Notes: generated from the sequence alone by a model not told the origin. DNA of 64,000 nucleotides from Onchocerca volvulus (GCA_000499405.2 HG738138.1:12897208-12961207); one strand, 5' to 3'. Shown: positions 1 through 13,323, counted from the first letter of the stretch. A program made the numbers and translations.

Positions 1-268
1 ACAAACGACCGTTTTCTATTGAATAAAGTCAGACAAGATAGTACAAAATTTGTGCAGTAATGCATCATAATTTATTAAATCTTTTACAAAATTCTCGTTT
101 TTCGTCCCACACTTTTTTTTTTTTTTTTTTTTTTACTTTAATTATTTGATTACAATAAAATTTGATAAATTGTTCCATCTCATAAAATTCAAAGAAATCA
201 ATTATTTCGTTCATTATTAGTAATACTGCAAGAAGATTTATAATTTTATTTAATTGTGTAAACTTCAG
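1..268. other. Left-edge non-coding stretch
   Basis: AT-rich sequence with a long poly-T run near 113-134 and no open frame of useful length. It ends in a T/A-rich stretch and an acceptor-like CTTCAG at 263-268, so it is most simply read as the end of an intron leading into the small candidate exon at 269. Confidence 0.4.
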
Positions 269-328
269 GTTGAAGCGGCTAGTTTTCCCGGTAAAGATGG
301 CAGCTGCATTTGTTGCATGACATGTTAA
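269..328 (+). CDS. Possible terminal exon of an upstream gene (partial)
   Basis: After an acceptor-like CTTCAG the frame reads 19 codons, beginning VEAASFPGKDG and ending in a Cys-rich CICCMTC, before TAA at 326-328. An AATAAA lies about 90 bp downstream (near 419-424). The Pro-Gly-Lys-Asp-Gly and clustered Cys would suit the end of a secreted protein, but the piece is too short for family assignment. The rest of the gene would be left of the window. It could equally be chance: a 19-codon open frame is common. No function is proposed. Confidence 0.25.
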   Translation, partial: VEAASFPGKDGSCICCMTC

Positions 329-1286
329 ATGATCTATTAATCATCGTTCCAAAAATTTAATCGCTCTTTGAAAAATTATTTGATATCTTCGATTTTTGGA
401 CATTAATCTTTTGATAGCAATAAATTTTATTTTGCAATTGCCTTTCATTTATACTAACGCTGCAGAAATTCTTCAGTAGTGACAGTTACATTGAATCCAA
501 AGGAAAACGTTTGTTACTCTAAATCATACTTCAGAAATAATTCTTCAATTGTCCAGTTGTTATCTTTATTTTATCCTCCTTTATGGCTTAATTATTTATT
601 CCATGATTCACCAGATAGAATGAATCTCTAATGACTCATAATATATAAAAAGTATCAAAGAGATGGACTGTTGAAATCTGAAAACAATCAGTATCAAATG
701 TATTCTTCTATACCTCAAGTATCATTTGAAACAAAAAATCTAGTGGATATAAAGGTTTGGAACAAGTTCGGAATTTGTGAAGGGACCAAATCGATGAATA
801 CCAAGATTTTAAAGAAATATAATGAGATCGATCTATGGCTTATTTTTATAATGGTCAAGATGACGTAGTGAAATTCTGCATTCACAATGTGAGCTGTTCA
901 GTAATGGATAGAAACCATACTTGAGTATCTTGAAATATTTTCTCGAAAATCTGGGCTAAAATAAATTTGAATTTCAATAACTTCGAAAATAAGGAGAATA
1001 TATTTCTTGAATCTATAAACCCTAAAATAAATCTTCTGAAGCTTCATTTTTCGCGATTTATGCAGTAGAAACCTGAACTTCAGATATGTTACTTGCAATG
1101 AATTTGGAACAACATTTGGAATTGTTTTATCAAACTTGATGGTGACATTCAGTTGAATTGGATGAAAAAAGAAAAAATTCCTAGCATATTATAGAGATCA
1201 CATATGCACTCGCATTAGAAAAGAAATTCCAGGTTTGCCGTTAGCAAAAAAGGAATTATTCAAACACTTCAATTTCAAAGCCTACT
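329..1286. other. Intergenic stretch, nothing recognised
   Basis: AT-rich with short open frames on both strands (65-66 codons at most) that lack splice context, conserved motifs or coding-like composition. I see no gene here. Confidence 0.5.
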
Positions 1287-1523
1287 TTAAATTTTGAGTT
1301 TAAAATTAAAAAATTCATTGCACCTATCAAATTAATTGTGAAAGCATTTGGGATATCTCTTATATGTCAGACTTATTTTTACGAAATGTTTAAGACCTGA
1401 TTTATAAATTTTGAGTTTAATATTAAAAAATCCATTGCACCTATCAAATTAATTGTGAAAGCATTTGGGATATCTATTAAATACCAGACTTATTTTTACG
1501 GAATGTTTACGAACTGATTTTTA
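1287..1523. repeat. 117-bp tandem duplication (two copies)
   Basis: Two neighbouring copies start near 1290 and 1407. Both contain the same long block (AATTTTGAGTTTAA..., ATTGCACCTATCAAATTAAT, TGTGAAAGCATTTGGGATAT, then CAGACTTATTTTTACG). They differ at scattered positions (for example CTCTTATATGT versus CTATTAAATAC), so the duplication is not brand new. No coding frame runs through it. Confidence 0.8.
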
Positions 1524-2329
1524 ATGTTTGAAACTAAGAAAAAGTATTTCAAACTCAAATGAATTAAAAATATGCAGGATCAGCTCAGACCAAATTTCTC
1601 ACGCTTTAAATTGCAATTGCGAATTATCTAATAGCATGTTATCGCCATTCTCTTTATCCTATAAACCCATAAAGGCTTTTAGAAGTTTCAGGTGAGTCAA
1701 AGATTTTCATTGGTCTTGGTCGCAATTGGGAGTCATAAATGCAGAAAAAGATCACACACTGAAAATATTCAAGCTCGCCGAGATAATTAGGCCATAAAAA
1801 GTGGGATTTGGAAGTACAGTAATCACTGTATGAATAAACTGTTTTTCTGAAGTTTATTAGCGGAAAATAAGTATATCAAGTTATGTCTGTTATTCTTAGT
1901 AAAATTAAAATGATCGATTAAAGAGATTAATCATTGGATATTTGCGAAAGTTACAATCATTACCAAATGCATTATTTCATGAGTTATAGAAGTTGTTGAC
2001 TTGCTACGTTTAATTTCATTAATGATCATTATTACTTGGCCTTTTTGAACTCGATACTGGAAGTTTGTTTCCAGTTTTACTCAAATTTCATTTACGAAAT
2101 TTGGGTTGCGATTCTTTGTCATTTCCTTATTAGGCCAACCTATCTGACTTCGACTTTTCTAGGCTATCAAGGACTAAACAATGACCTAAAACATTAGCAT
2201 ACTTATATAAGTTGCGCATTAGAAAAAAAAAAAAAACTAATTGACCCAACCGTATCCAGCGACAATGCCATATCATTCACTGTTGACACACAGTATAACC
2301 ACCTATGAAGACGTCGAAAGGCTATGCAG
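1524..2329. other. Intergenic stretch, nothing recognised
   Basis: AT-rich sequence with no coding-like open frame. A poly-A run lies at about 2224-2236, just before the GC-richer repeat block. Confidence 0.5.
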
Positions 2330-3080
2330 CTTCTCGCCGCAGCATGAGATGTGGGTGGTCGAAGGGCAAAAAGGCAGTAAACGACTCTAGCTTAACGTGG
2401 GTGGTCGAGCAGCAAAATGACAGTAAACAATTCAGGACGAACCTGAATTCACAGCGGAACGTGGGTGGTCGGGTGGCAAAAAAGCAGTAAGACACTCATG
2501 TAAGTAAACGGTTCAGAACATCTTGCATCGCGGATACACTCTTACCATTGTCCACGTCCGTTCACGTCAGACCACCTAAGATGCTTTCCGTCGAATGGCT
2601 TCGATAGCTACTCGAAACACCATGATGCTTTTCATCGAATACGATCTCACTGTGATTCCCGTCGAATACCACCCACGACCGTTTTCGTCGAATACGATGA
2701 TTGCTCGGACCACACACGACACCCTTCGTCTAACTACTGCGGCGGGAGGGGGTCACGATTGTCCGAACCACTCGTGATGCCTGAGTTACTTCGATGGTTA
2801 CTCTGACCACCAATGATGCTTTTAGTCGGATATTATCCCAATCTGTATCCCTTCAAATGCCACCTACGATGCTTTCCGTTCGATACTGTGATTGCTCGGA
2901 CCACACACAGTGTCCCTTGTCTAACTACTGCGATAGGAAGTCACAATGGTTGTTCGGACCACTGATGATGCTTCTCATCTAACTCGTCATTGTCAAGACC
3001 ACCCACAATGCTTCCTCCAATTACTTCGATGGTTGTCTGGACCACCCACGATGCTTCTCATGTAATTACTGCGGATAGTC
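2330..3080. repeat. Degenerate minisatellite with ~45-50 bp units, inverted halves
   Basis: A GC-richer island made of decayed units around the core ACCACCCACGATGCTT. Forward cores occur near 2571, 2669, 2769, 2809, 2860, 2957, 2998 and 3040, often followed by a TCGAATAC/TCGGAC-type spacer and an ACTGCGAT element. Three copies near 2351, 2397 and 2459 carry the reverse complement (GTGGGTGGTCG), so the left part is inverted relative to the right part. Spacing is about 40-60 bp. Open frames of about 60 codons here follow the repeat and are not credible genes. Resemblance to any known element was not recognised. Confidence 0.7.
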
Positions 3081-3605
3081 GTTCATGTGCCGTAATAGAT
3101 TCCGTTTTAAGAATGCGATCAAAATCATTTCAAGCAATTCGGAATCGAATAATCATTCACGAAATTGATTATTTGTATTTTTAATTTCGTTATTTTTCAT
3201 TTGCAATTGGCAGCTAAGAATGAATTTTCCCCATTAATTCATGCAAAAGTAATGAATTTCATAAACCATGTCTACATTGTTCGCATTTTGAATTCTTTGA
3301 AAATCTGTAGTCATATATATACATATATATATAAAACGAGTTTTGTTGATGGAATGATATACATATATATAATACTAATAATTATCATATATTACAATGT
3401 CATAAAATATTATATTTTCCGAAAAAACATCTAAAACGAACAGACAAATTAAATGATTCAAAAATGCGGGAATTTTATTATTTGGCTATTACTAAGATAG
3501 TACGAATCAAATAAATTTACACTTTAGAAATTTTACATTCCTTTTTTTTTATCATTTCAACAATAATATCATTCTATAATAACATAAAATCATTTCTAAT
3601 TTCAG
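3081..3605. other. Likely intron or intergenic DNA before exon at 3606
   Basis: AT-rich, including a TATATA-rich run near 3315-3375, and ending in TTCTAATTTCAG at 3594-3605. An 89-codon open frame at 3165-3434 is low complexity (poly-Ile/Tyr from TATATA) and is not supported as a gene. Confidence 0.45.
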
Positions 3606-3871
3606 TTCTGAAGAACTATACCACTGCTAAAATCTTCGATCAACAGAAAAATAAAGCGGACAAATTAGAGATCAGGAGAGAAGGCGGGGCTCCGAAAAAA
3701 TATATAAGGACCGGATTTTGGGGCAGTGGGTTTCCCAAAATGTTCTTTTCACGAGTTCGCGAGGAGAATTCTTTCTACATCAATTTCGGCCAGGGACAAG
3801 ATAGCGGTAGTTTCTGCAACGAAACGATAACTGAGGCCGAATATTGTTCCCTGCTAGTAACAAAGGAATAA
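3606..3871 (+). CDS. Terminal exon, possibly receptor-phosphatase-like ectodomain end (partial)
   Basis: After the acceptor TTTCAG an open frame (entered with two bases, first codon CTG) runs 87 codons to TAA at 3869-3871. AATAAA follows at 3943-3948. The base composition is clearly more GC-rich than the flanks and the translation has no low complexity. The middle reads FFSRVREENSFYINFGQGQ, then SGSFCNETITEAEYCSLLV. The pattern of a hydrophobic strand, a GQGQ turn, CN-x-x-(I/L) and Y-C weakly recalls the membrane-proximal Fn3-like segment of receptor tyrosine phosphatases. That is a resemblance, not an identification. No upstream exon of the same gene could be placed with confidence, and there is no start codon or signal sequence here. 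Confidence 0.5.
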
Positions 3872-5365
3872 TCCTATGATTATCTCAGATATTCTTCAAT
3901 AATTGTTTGTATTATACAGGAACATATGCTCTTCCCTCTATCAATAAAATTTTATTACTTAAGGATTCGTCCTGTCACACTATTTAAAATTCAACTGTTC
4001 AAACAAAGTTCTTTAATTCTATTTTATACATTATTAAAAAGTCCATCTAATAATACATGATTTTACAGTAATTTTATAATTTTAGACAGTAGTTTCGGGT
4101 TACAAAACAATCCTTTTGGGTCGTTTGTCCAACATAATAGAAAGCTTGTTTTAGGTAATGATTTGCGTAGTATCGCACACTAAACTATATATAGAACTTT
4201 AATTAGATTCAGCTAGTACCTTGTAGGTTTTATGATTTTCGTAAGGTAAAAGAGTTGCAAAATACAATAATTATCTGATAAAATTTTTCTTGTTCTCACT
4301 GATTCCAAACTAATCCTTTTTGGAAATTAATTTTTTTCTTTTGCTGAATTTTAGAAATTATCAGTAATTTGGTCACTCTGATTTAAAATTTTAAATGGCG
4401 AAACACTGTGCAATTAAATACGATGAGTGCAAGAATAACTAAATAATCCAGGTCTTGAGATTTAATGTTACTGAGATTAAATAGAGACTTTGATGTGATT
4501 CAATCAAGACATATGCAGTCCATTAAAATATATCAGAAATTACTATTCATTATTAAACTTTTAAAAGAAATTCTCCAAACCTACATCAAATTACGATTCC
4601 TCACAAACGGCGAATTCATTGACTAAAAACAAATGCATAAGTTTATTTTATATAGGCGGAAATAAATTTACATTTAGCTAAACCTTAGATTAAACTATTT
4701 GTCTTATTACTTCTTGCCGAGGCATTTAATCCCCATCATGCTTTGCAAATGCTGTATCTACCAAAGAGATCCCATTGTCAAACATTTTACCTCGCGCAAC
4801 ACACTTTTTTTAAGAACATCGGTGGAGGTACTACTTGATATTTTGTTAAAATGCTTTTGTTAAACCTGTCAGCTAAAGAAAGAATCAAAAATAGATTTTT
4901 TTCCGCACAGACATACAGTGCAAAATAATTTTTCGCACATTTTGCATTTAATTTATGGACAGGAAAAAAAAAAGATACCTTCAGAACAATTATTTCCGAT
5001 TAGTAGTTAAATTTGCCAAGCTTCATCAATCGTACAAATTCAAATATTTGTTGTCGACTTTTTGCTTTTGTTTTTGTTTCATTTAAAAATGAATGAAACT
5101 TTAAAATCACTTTTTTACTGTACGAACGTAATGGAAACATTTGAAAAATGTTCAGCGAATGAAAAACAAATGTTAAAGAAAATGAATAAAAAATCGACAT
5201 TGAACGATAAACGAGAATCAAAAAATCCGGATAATCTCAAAGGATTGTGCCTTATTTGATTCCTAATTCCAGAAGAATGTAAGTGAAATATTTGAATGTA
5301 TATCGGCTTTAATATCAGTAGAACGAGCTATGTGAACGCAAGATAACCTTAACGGAAGATTCATA
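3872..5365. other. Intergenic stretch; weak small ORF at 5062-5259
   Basis: Mostly AT-rich with no splice-supported exons. An open frame at 5062-5259 (best start ATG at 5089, lysine-rich, ending LKGLCLI) has fairly coding-like composition and is followed by a GTAAGTG at about 5279, but no acceptor or homology supports it. An opposite-strand 73-codon frame overlaps it. Neither is called as a gene. Confidence 0.4.
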
Positions 5366-6067
5366 ATGATGATGAATTTGTGTCTAAATGTTGAATGGCT
5401 AAAAACTGCCACGAATATAGTTCAATTATTCAACAATGGAGGTCCAGGTTTCATTTCCTCTTGCAGTAATTCAAATTTGTAAAGGAGACAGAGCTATTTT
5501 TAGATGACAGGTTTGTTGACATGTTGACATATTTTAAAGCATTCTATTTGACACCGCTTATCAAGACTTACTCATGTATACGCCAATTTATAGTTTAGCA
5601 CGCAATTTTCTATATATTTCGAGCTTTTTTCGATTGGAATCAGTAGTTGTCGAGTTGTTAGGAGAAAAATTGGTTGATTTCGACATTCATATTCATGAAA
5701 TTGTAGAGGACGATGCTGGAGAAAGATTAATTCCTTGAATGACTGATATCAGTGTTTTTTGCCTGCATCTACTGAACTATGTGGTGGTACTATCCTCGAA
5801 TTCTGGGAATTGTTCTTCTTCCAGTGAACGATTGAGACCACTATGTGGTCAACTTTTTAGCTTCCTAAATGAATCTTCATGGATACTAGTCCAATTTTTT
5901 AGAACAAGAATAGGTCGATCCCGTTGCATGGCAGATATCGCTTCAAATTCTGCTATGCAGGATTTGTATTCTTTCATTTTTTTGGAGCTCCTATCGTATA
6001 AAAGTCGTCCATTCAGGGGATTCTGAATTAGAAAATCCTGAGCTTCGTGACGCAATTTTTTTCTCAA
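5366..6067. pseudogene. Possible decayed gene with coding-like pieces in several frames
   Basis: Several adjacent short open pieces look protein-like but do not join in one frame or on one strand. On + these are: MMMNLCLNVEWLKTA... from 5366 to TAA 5480; MEVQVSFPLAVIQICK... from 5436; a piece with DRFVDMLTYFKAFYL across about 5504-5595; and one ending EIVEDDAGERLIP before TGA at about 5736. On the minus strand, 6067 down to 5849 reads ...KEYKSCIAEFEAISAMQRD... to TGA, then continues in the same frame as GLNRSLEEEQFPEFEDS to TAG. Overlapping frames broken by stops fit a gene remnant or rearranged fragment. I do not recognise the parent family, and chance contributes in at least one strand. Confidence 0.3.
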
Positions 6068-6542
6068 AATCTGACCGGAATTTTTAACATAAAAGAAGCC
6101 AAAAATCAGAGCTTTTCAAGGGTCAAACAACAGGAGCTTAACCTATTTGAAAGTGTATGCATGGGGGATTCAATGAGGTATAACATTATGAGAAATAACC
6201 ATACCACCAAAATTCTTTGTCACTTTATTCTTGACTAACAATTAAATTATCTGACGAGAAAAAGGATCATTTTGGTAGCACTACTGGTCAAGCTGCAAAT
6301 TTTAACAATTCTCAGCAATGTTCTTATTTTTATCTCTTATATTTTAAGCTTGAAACAATTTAGTACTGAAAATCAATATCATTTGGGTAATTATTAGGTA
6401 TGAAAAAAAAAGTTCTAGTCACCAATGATAATTCTTAGATCGGAATCTTTCATCAATCACGCATTTATAATGATACATTTTGAGATGTGTTAAACTTCGG
6501 ATTGGAACCTAATTTTCGGTCAAAATCTTTTGCTTTTTGTAG
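6068..6542. other. Upstream region of CDK-like gene 1, missing 5' exon not found
   Basis: Contains a 63-codon frame (6047-6238) with no supporting motif. The first recognised CDK exon starts after TTTTTGTAG at 6534-6542 and needs a preceding base to complete its first codon, so a first exon with the ATG should lie here or further left. No convincing candidate was seen. Confidence 0.4.
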
Positions 6543-8340
6543 TGGAGAAAGCTAATCCAAAGCAGCCGATTAATTTGAGGAAAAATGGGCCGCCCGGTTT
6601 AGAAAATTTTTGTCAATTCGAGAAAATTGGCGAAGGTATACCGAAATTTATTTTATAATATTTAATAATTTATTTCGAATTTTGAATAATCTATGCAAAA
6701 ACACATTTTCATATACAAATTTAATTTTATCCCAAGTGTTGGTAGGGGGATATGGCGTCGTCGTTTACAAAGCTATTGAAAAGGGAAACAAGAAACAAGT
6801 GGCAGTAAAAAGGATGGATTTAGATGAGGAAGAAGGTATCCCGGTTACAACTGTACGAGAAGTATCATTGCTCCGCGAACTGCAACATCCAAATATCGTC
6901 TTGTATATAAAATTCTTTCTTTTCATTAATATTCTGAAAATAAAGATTAGTATCATATGGAACCTTTTGATATATTCTGATAGAACTAAATTAGCAGTCA
7001 GTTCAACAATCATCACATACAGTTCTGTTATCATTTTTACGTGATATTGTTGTAACATTACATAGGATATCATAAGAATACATTTTGTTTATAAAAATAA
7101 ACTTTTTAATGTTGTTTAAAATTTGAAATTTCAGCTTCAATAAAGTTGTTTTTGAAGAACATGAAATATACCTGATTTTCGAATATGTTGATATGGATTT
7201 AAGGCGATACATCGATTTAATTCCTGATGATAAGCTAATGGATAGAGCTGAGGTTATTAGCTCATTTTTAACGTCATCTTTATGATGAGGCTAGTTTTTT
7301 ATTAATGACTAAATAACAATAAATTATTAATAATTCAATAGATAATTGTAAGAAAAAAAGTTTTGAAATTTCAATCATTTCAAATTTAATTTATTCCAGC
7401 AAAAATTATTTTTATGTCAAATTCTGCAAAGCATTTGCTATTGCCATCAACGCTGCATTTTGCATCGTGATTTGAAGCCAGAGAATATACTGGTTAACAC
7501 CGAACATACCGTAAAGCTTGCTGACTTTGGCCTCGCAAGAACAATTGCTATTCCAGTGCGAGTCTATACTCGAGAAGTAAATTTATTCCAAGTTCCTTTC
7601 GACAGTACTATATTATAATTGAACAACTTATTTTGAATACAACTAGGTGATAAAGTTTCTCAAACCATCGAAGGATGAAAAAAAACATTCTTATATTAAA
7701 GAAATGTTATCTATCAGATCGTCACTTTATGCTATCGAGCACCAGAAATATTGCTTGGTACCGAACGTTATTCGATGGGGATTAATATATGGAGCATTGG
7801 ATGCATGTATGCTGAAATGGTTTCAAAAATAACGCTTTTTATGGGTGATTCAGAAATCGCTCAGATTTTTTCCATTTTCAGGCTTGTTACCTGCATTTAT
7901 ATCACTTGTTTTTGTTATTGCATTTCACTGTTAGCATTTTCAGAATACTGTCAACTCCAACGGAAGAAACATGGAATGGAGTATCAAATTTACCGCATTA
8001 CAGCACTAAATTCCCTCAATGGAAGAAATGTTCTCTTAAAAAGATTCTTGGCAAATACATGGATTCTGGCAGTCTGGAGATTTTGAAGGTTGAAGTTTTT
8101 TTTTAGAACTTCAAATTTGAAAAATGTGTAATTTAAAAAATAACGGGTGATAACTTTTTTGTATTTTATAATTTTTAGTGAATGATACAGTATTACTTAC
8201 AGGCAATGCTTGCTTATAATCCCGAGGAACGAGTCTCAGCGAAGAAACTTTTAAAGGATCCCTATTTCAATGATATCGATCGGAAAAAACTCCCAGCAAG
8301 AAATTACGATGGAACTTCAAAATTCCCCTCTCATCGCTGA
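6543..8340 (+). CDS. CDK1-like cyclin-dependent kinase, paralogue 1 (5' incomplete)
   Basis: Predicted Ser/Thr kinase of the CDK1/CDK2 group, which would act with a cyclin. Exons 6543-6635, 6746-6902, 7135-7252, 7400-7576, 7718-7881, 7944-8088 and 8203-8340 (TGA) give 329 residues in one frame. The N-terminus has a [10 protein letters not shown] extension like nematode CDK-1. Motifs in order: [11 protein letters not shown] loop, VAVKR lysine, PVTTVRE helix (in place of PSTAIRE), HRDLKPEN catalytic loop, LADFGLAR, activation-loop Thr in VYTRE, LCYRAPE (Trp changed to Cys), WSIGC, and [13 protein letters not shown] near the C-terminus. Catalytic Lys, Asp and DFG are intact, so activity is expected. 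The loop lacks Thr14 (Gly instead), keeps Tyr15 and has one extra Val. The intron after 7881 must start with GC. The ATG exon was not found. AATAAA lies at 8551. It is the neighbour and duplicate of the kinase at 11500. Confidence 0.85.
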
Positions 8341-8550
8341 TATATTCTACTATTCCGTATGTATTCAACCCGTCGTTTTCATGCAGTTTTACTCATCAAC
8401 TAACTTGCGACCTCAAAATGAGGTACACAAATATTTTTGTGCTTCAATGGACTTTTTCTAGGAATAGTATCGAAAAGCTATGCTTCTTTGGAACACAAGC
8501 GCAAAATTTGCGTGCAATAATTAAAGCTAGAGTTCAAATTATAAGATTAA

Positions 8551-8556
8551 AATAAA
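8551..8556 (+). terminator. Poly(A) signal of CDK-like gene 1
   Basis: AATAAA about 210 bp after the TGA of the kinase gene, on the same strand. Confidence 0.5.
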
Positions 8557-10814
8557 TTTTAGAACCAATCGTTGGAAAAGGACTTTTGAAGGGATAATGA
8601 CATTACAATTCTAATAAAGCTTCATGTCACAAAATCTTCTCTACTCACAAAAAATTTGCAATTTTTGGGGTTATACACCTCCGTAAGATTCATTTATAAC
8701 ATTTATGAGAGGAGAGGTCGAAGAAAGAGAAGTGGATGGAACTAATTATGTCAACTGTAAGAAATGAGAAAAAGAAGTCAAATAACTTCAAGCGGATCAT
8801 GAAAGGACAACAATTCTGATATTCACATGAATCTTTTCTGGCAAGAAAAATAAATGCTCTGCACCTCTAAGGATACTTAGCAAACATTTTTGGATGAAAG
8901 CCTGATGCACTCTGCTGGGTTTTATCCTGGCTTATCGAATTCACATTATCCCGAAGCCTAGGCAAAGATACTTTAGGTTATAAGTCAACATAGGCAATAA
9001 GGAATTGTTGTAAATCAAAATTAGACAGCTAATCACAATGACAAATTATAACATCCAGTAAAGAGACAAGTAGAAGGAAAGCTTCACAGAAACTGAAACA
9101 ACAGAACAGCTGATGAAGAATATGAAAGCATAGCAAGAATGGAATATCAATAATGCGAAATATATGCTTTTCAGTTGATTGCGAGAATAAAAATTTGATT
9201 AGAATTACGGCGTTTCCGGAGAAAAGACACAAAATGTGAGAGAAGTTTGAAAAATGAAGTGATTAATTTGGAAAGATTAATACGAGCAATGATCTCAAAA
9301 TTCTTCAGAAAACTCTTTTCAACATATGATAACTCTTCTAGGTTGATCATACGAAACTGAAGTACGATGGGAGTGAAATTTGGCGTATTTTTTCTGATTA
9401 AAATTTTTGTTAACCGATTACGTAAATGTTTTGCAATTTTTTTTTCCACAACTATAAACATTTTGCTTGAAGTGTCCACAAATGGCATATATATGAACAA
9501 GACGGATTGTATTCCCAAAAGAAGAATGAGCAGTAGAAATCAACTTCCACCTGGCGATTTTTTATTGATTTTGTTATCATTGAAATAAATATTCCGCAGC
9601 TTTAATAGAAGAGATGGAGGAATACGTGAAAAAAAAAAGACTGAGCTTTGAATGCTTAACTTACATGTCTTTTTTGGCTCATATAGAGCTTTGCCCTATG
9701 TCAAGTTTCACAGAAATCGAAAATTAGAGATAATCTTGATGCATCGTGTACTTACCAGAAATTTCAGTATTTCTAAAATGTTCATCCTGAATGTTCGATC
9801 TATTGATCTATAAGTGGTGTCCAGTCGCTATAACAAATGAATATTTTCGAAACATGGGGAATGATCCCAATAGATCCAAAATTCAAAAAATTCGGAATAA
9901 ATGTTTCGCATATTATTCGGCAAATTTTCGATCGGAAAAGAAGCCAATGCTAATTAGTAACATCTGAAGGAAATAAGAATTCAACATGCAATTCTATTCT
10001 GGCGATATCCTAATATTAGGAAGAAAATCATTCCATGCACTGTTAGACTGAGTTTTCAAAATCAGAAATTTTTGGCTTTAATTAGCATACAAAATTTCGG
10101 ATATTCCATTAATGCATAAAATTTCATTTATACAATATATGAAAGTTTCATTCATTTTGTTTCATCAAACAGTATGATTCGGTGAACTTTGTATTATTTT
10201 TTCTTAAATTCTGTTTTACCATAAAATTATACTCTGCTAAGGGTCCTTATTTGGTGAAACAAACTTTAAGTAACGTATCAATCGCTTCATGCAGTTATTA
10301 CAACTATCCGGAACTTGATCAATATTCCACAATCATGTTATTTATAACGATTGTAAGACGTCGAAAAGACTGCCAATTTTGAAGATGTATGGAAGCGATC
10401 GAAATGAGTTAGTTATGTGTACGACAACATATTCCTCAGCGATCCATACATTTTTACCAAAACTGATTTTAAAAAAAAAGTCAGAATTATTTGCGAAACT
10501 TGTGCCTCAAAGAATCTCACTCTCCAGTCTTCACTCATTTTTTAGAATTCTCCATACATTTAAGAAGAGAAATGACTTGTGAGAAGGAGGAAATATGCCC
10601 AAATATCTAGATTACGTGATACTTTCTACAATTAACCACCACCAAATGTTCAATGGATTACCGTATCCCACCCACGCATTCAAGATGTATTTGTGCAAAA
10701 TGTCACGTATTCTACATGGTTATGCGTGATTCCTCTCAAAAAACTCACAGCTCATTTCCCTCCTTATTTCCTTCCATCGTTCGGTTGTTGCATATCACCT
10801 TCCTTATCTATATC
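8557..10814. other. Intergenic region between the two CDK genes
   Basis: About 2.3 kb of AT-rich DNA. Frames of up to 115 codons exist on both strands (for example 9171-9518 minus, 9367-9588 plus, 10182-10582 plus), but they overlap each other, contain no recognisable domain and lack consistent splice context. I see no supported gene. Confidence 0.5.
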
Positions 10815-11045
10815 AATGTATGCATAGCCGTGTGAACATAAACACGTACGTCAGTCTGTATTCATGGTTTTGATACGTATATTATGAACTTGTATACGCG
10901 TGTGCACATTCATTGCATGTATATATCTTTCCTGTTTGTACGAGTGCATGCTTGTGAACATTCACATACGTGAACGTAAATGAGTACACGCACGTATATG
11001 AATTTACTTGCCTATATACATATAGAATGATCCTATGCAATGGCA
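10815..11045. repeat. Alternating purine-pyrimidine tract (TACGTA/CACGTG-like)
   Basis: The stretch is enriched in TG/CA/TA/CG alternation: CACGTACGT, ATACGTATAT, GTATACGCGTGTGCACATTC, GCATGTATATAT, CATACGTGAACG, ACACGCACGTATATG. It is imperfect rather than a simple tandem repeat and sits about 300-500 bp upstream of the second CDK gene. It could be a decayed microsatellite. Confidence 0.5.
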
Positions 11046-11350
11046 ATGCAGTTTGCCTAGTGTAAAGTTGATGTCATGAATGGTTGACACGCTAGCATTA
11101 GAAGTTCTACGTGTTTCATATATAACACAGCTAATGCAGTTCGTTTTATCGGATGATTTTTGTTACTTAAATCTTTTTTCACACGCAATGATTGAAAATT
11201 TCATTATTTCTTGGAAAATTTGCAAACGAATAACGTTTTTTTTTTTTTTTTTTTATTTTGCGTATATCATTTACTAATCTATCAGGTAGATAATATATAA
11301 TAGAACTATTGTCATCAATCAATTACTCTTTTTTTTTTTTTTGCTTGCAG

Positions 11351-11394
11351 CAATCATTGTGATGAGCTTTGAAGACATCTCCCGAACTGCGAAG
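11351..11394 (+). other. Possible 5' non-coding exon of CDK-like gene 2
   Basis: A short segment between TTGCTTGCAG (11341-11350) and a GTAAAA donor at 11395. It contains an ATG (MSFEDIS...), but joined to the next acceptor at 11487 this frame stops within seven codons, so it is read as 5' UTR with a short upstream ORF. Alternatively the TTGCAG at 11481-11486 is a trans-splice acceptor and this segment is not used. Confidence 0.35.
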
Positions 11395-11499
11395 GTAAAA
11401 TGTGATTATGCGATATCTTTTGCTTTGTCGTAATCATAGAAAAGTTTTCAAATTTTTCATCATTAATATCTAAATATACGTTGCAGCATTGGAAAGACA

Positions 11500-13323
<1,824 letters not shown>

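Noticed and set aside
2305..3184. Chain of 60-64 codon frames
   Set aside because: They fall in the minisatellite and reflect its GC-richer units; no splice signals or motifs.
11351..11394. ATG in the upstream segment as the CDK-like gene 2 start
   Set aside because: The frame stops soon after the next exon begins, while ATG 11500 gives the normal CDK N-terminus.
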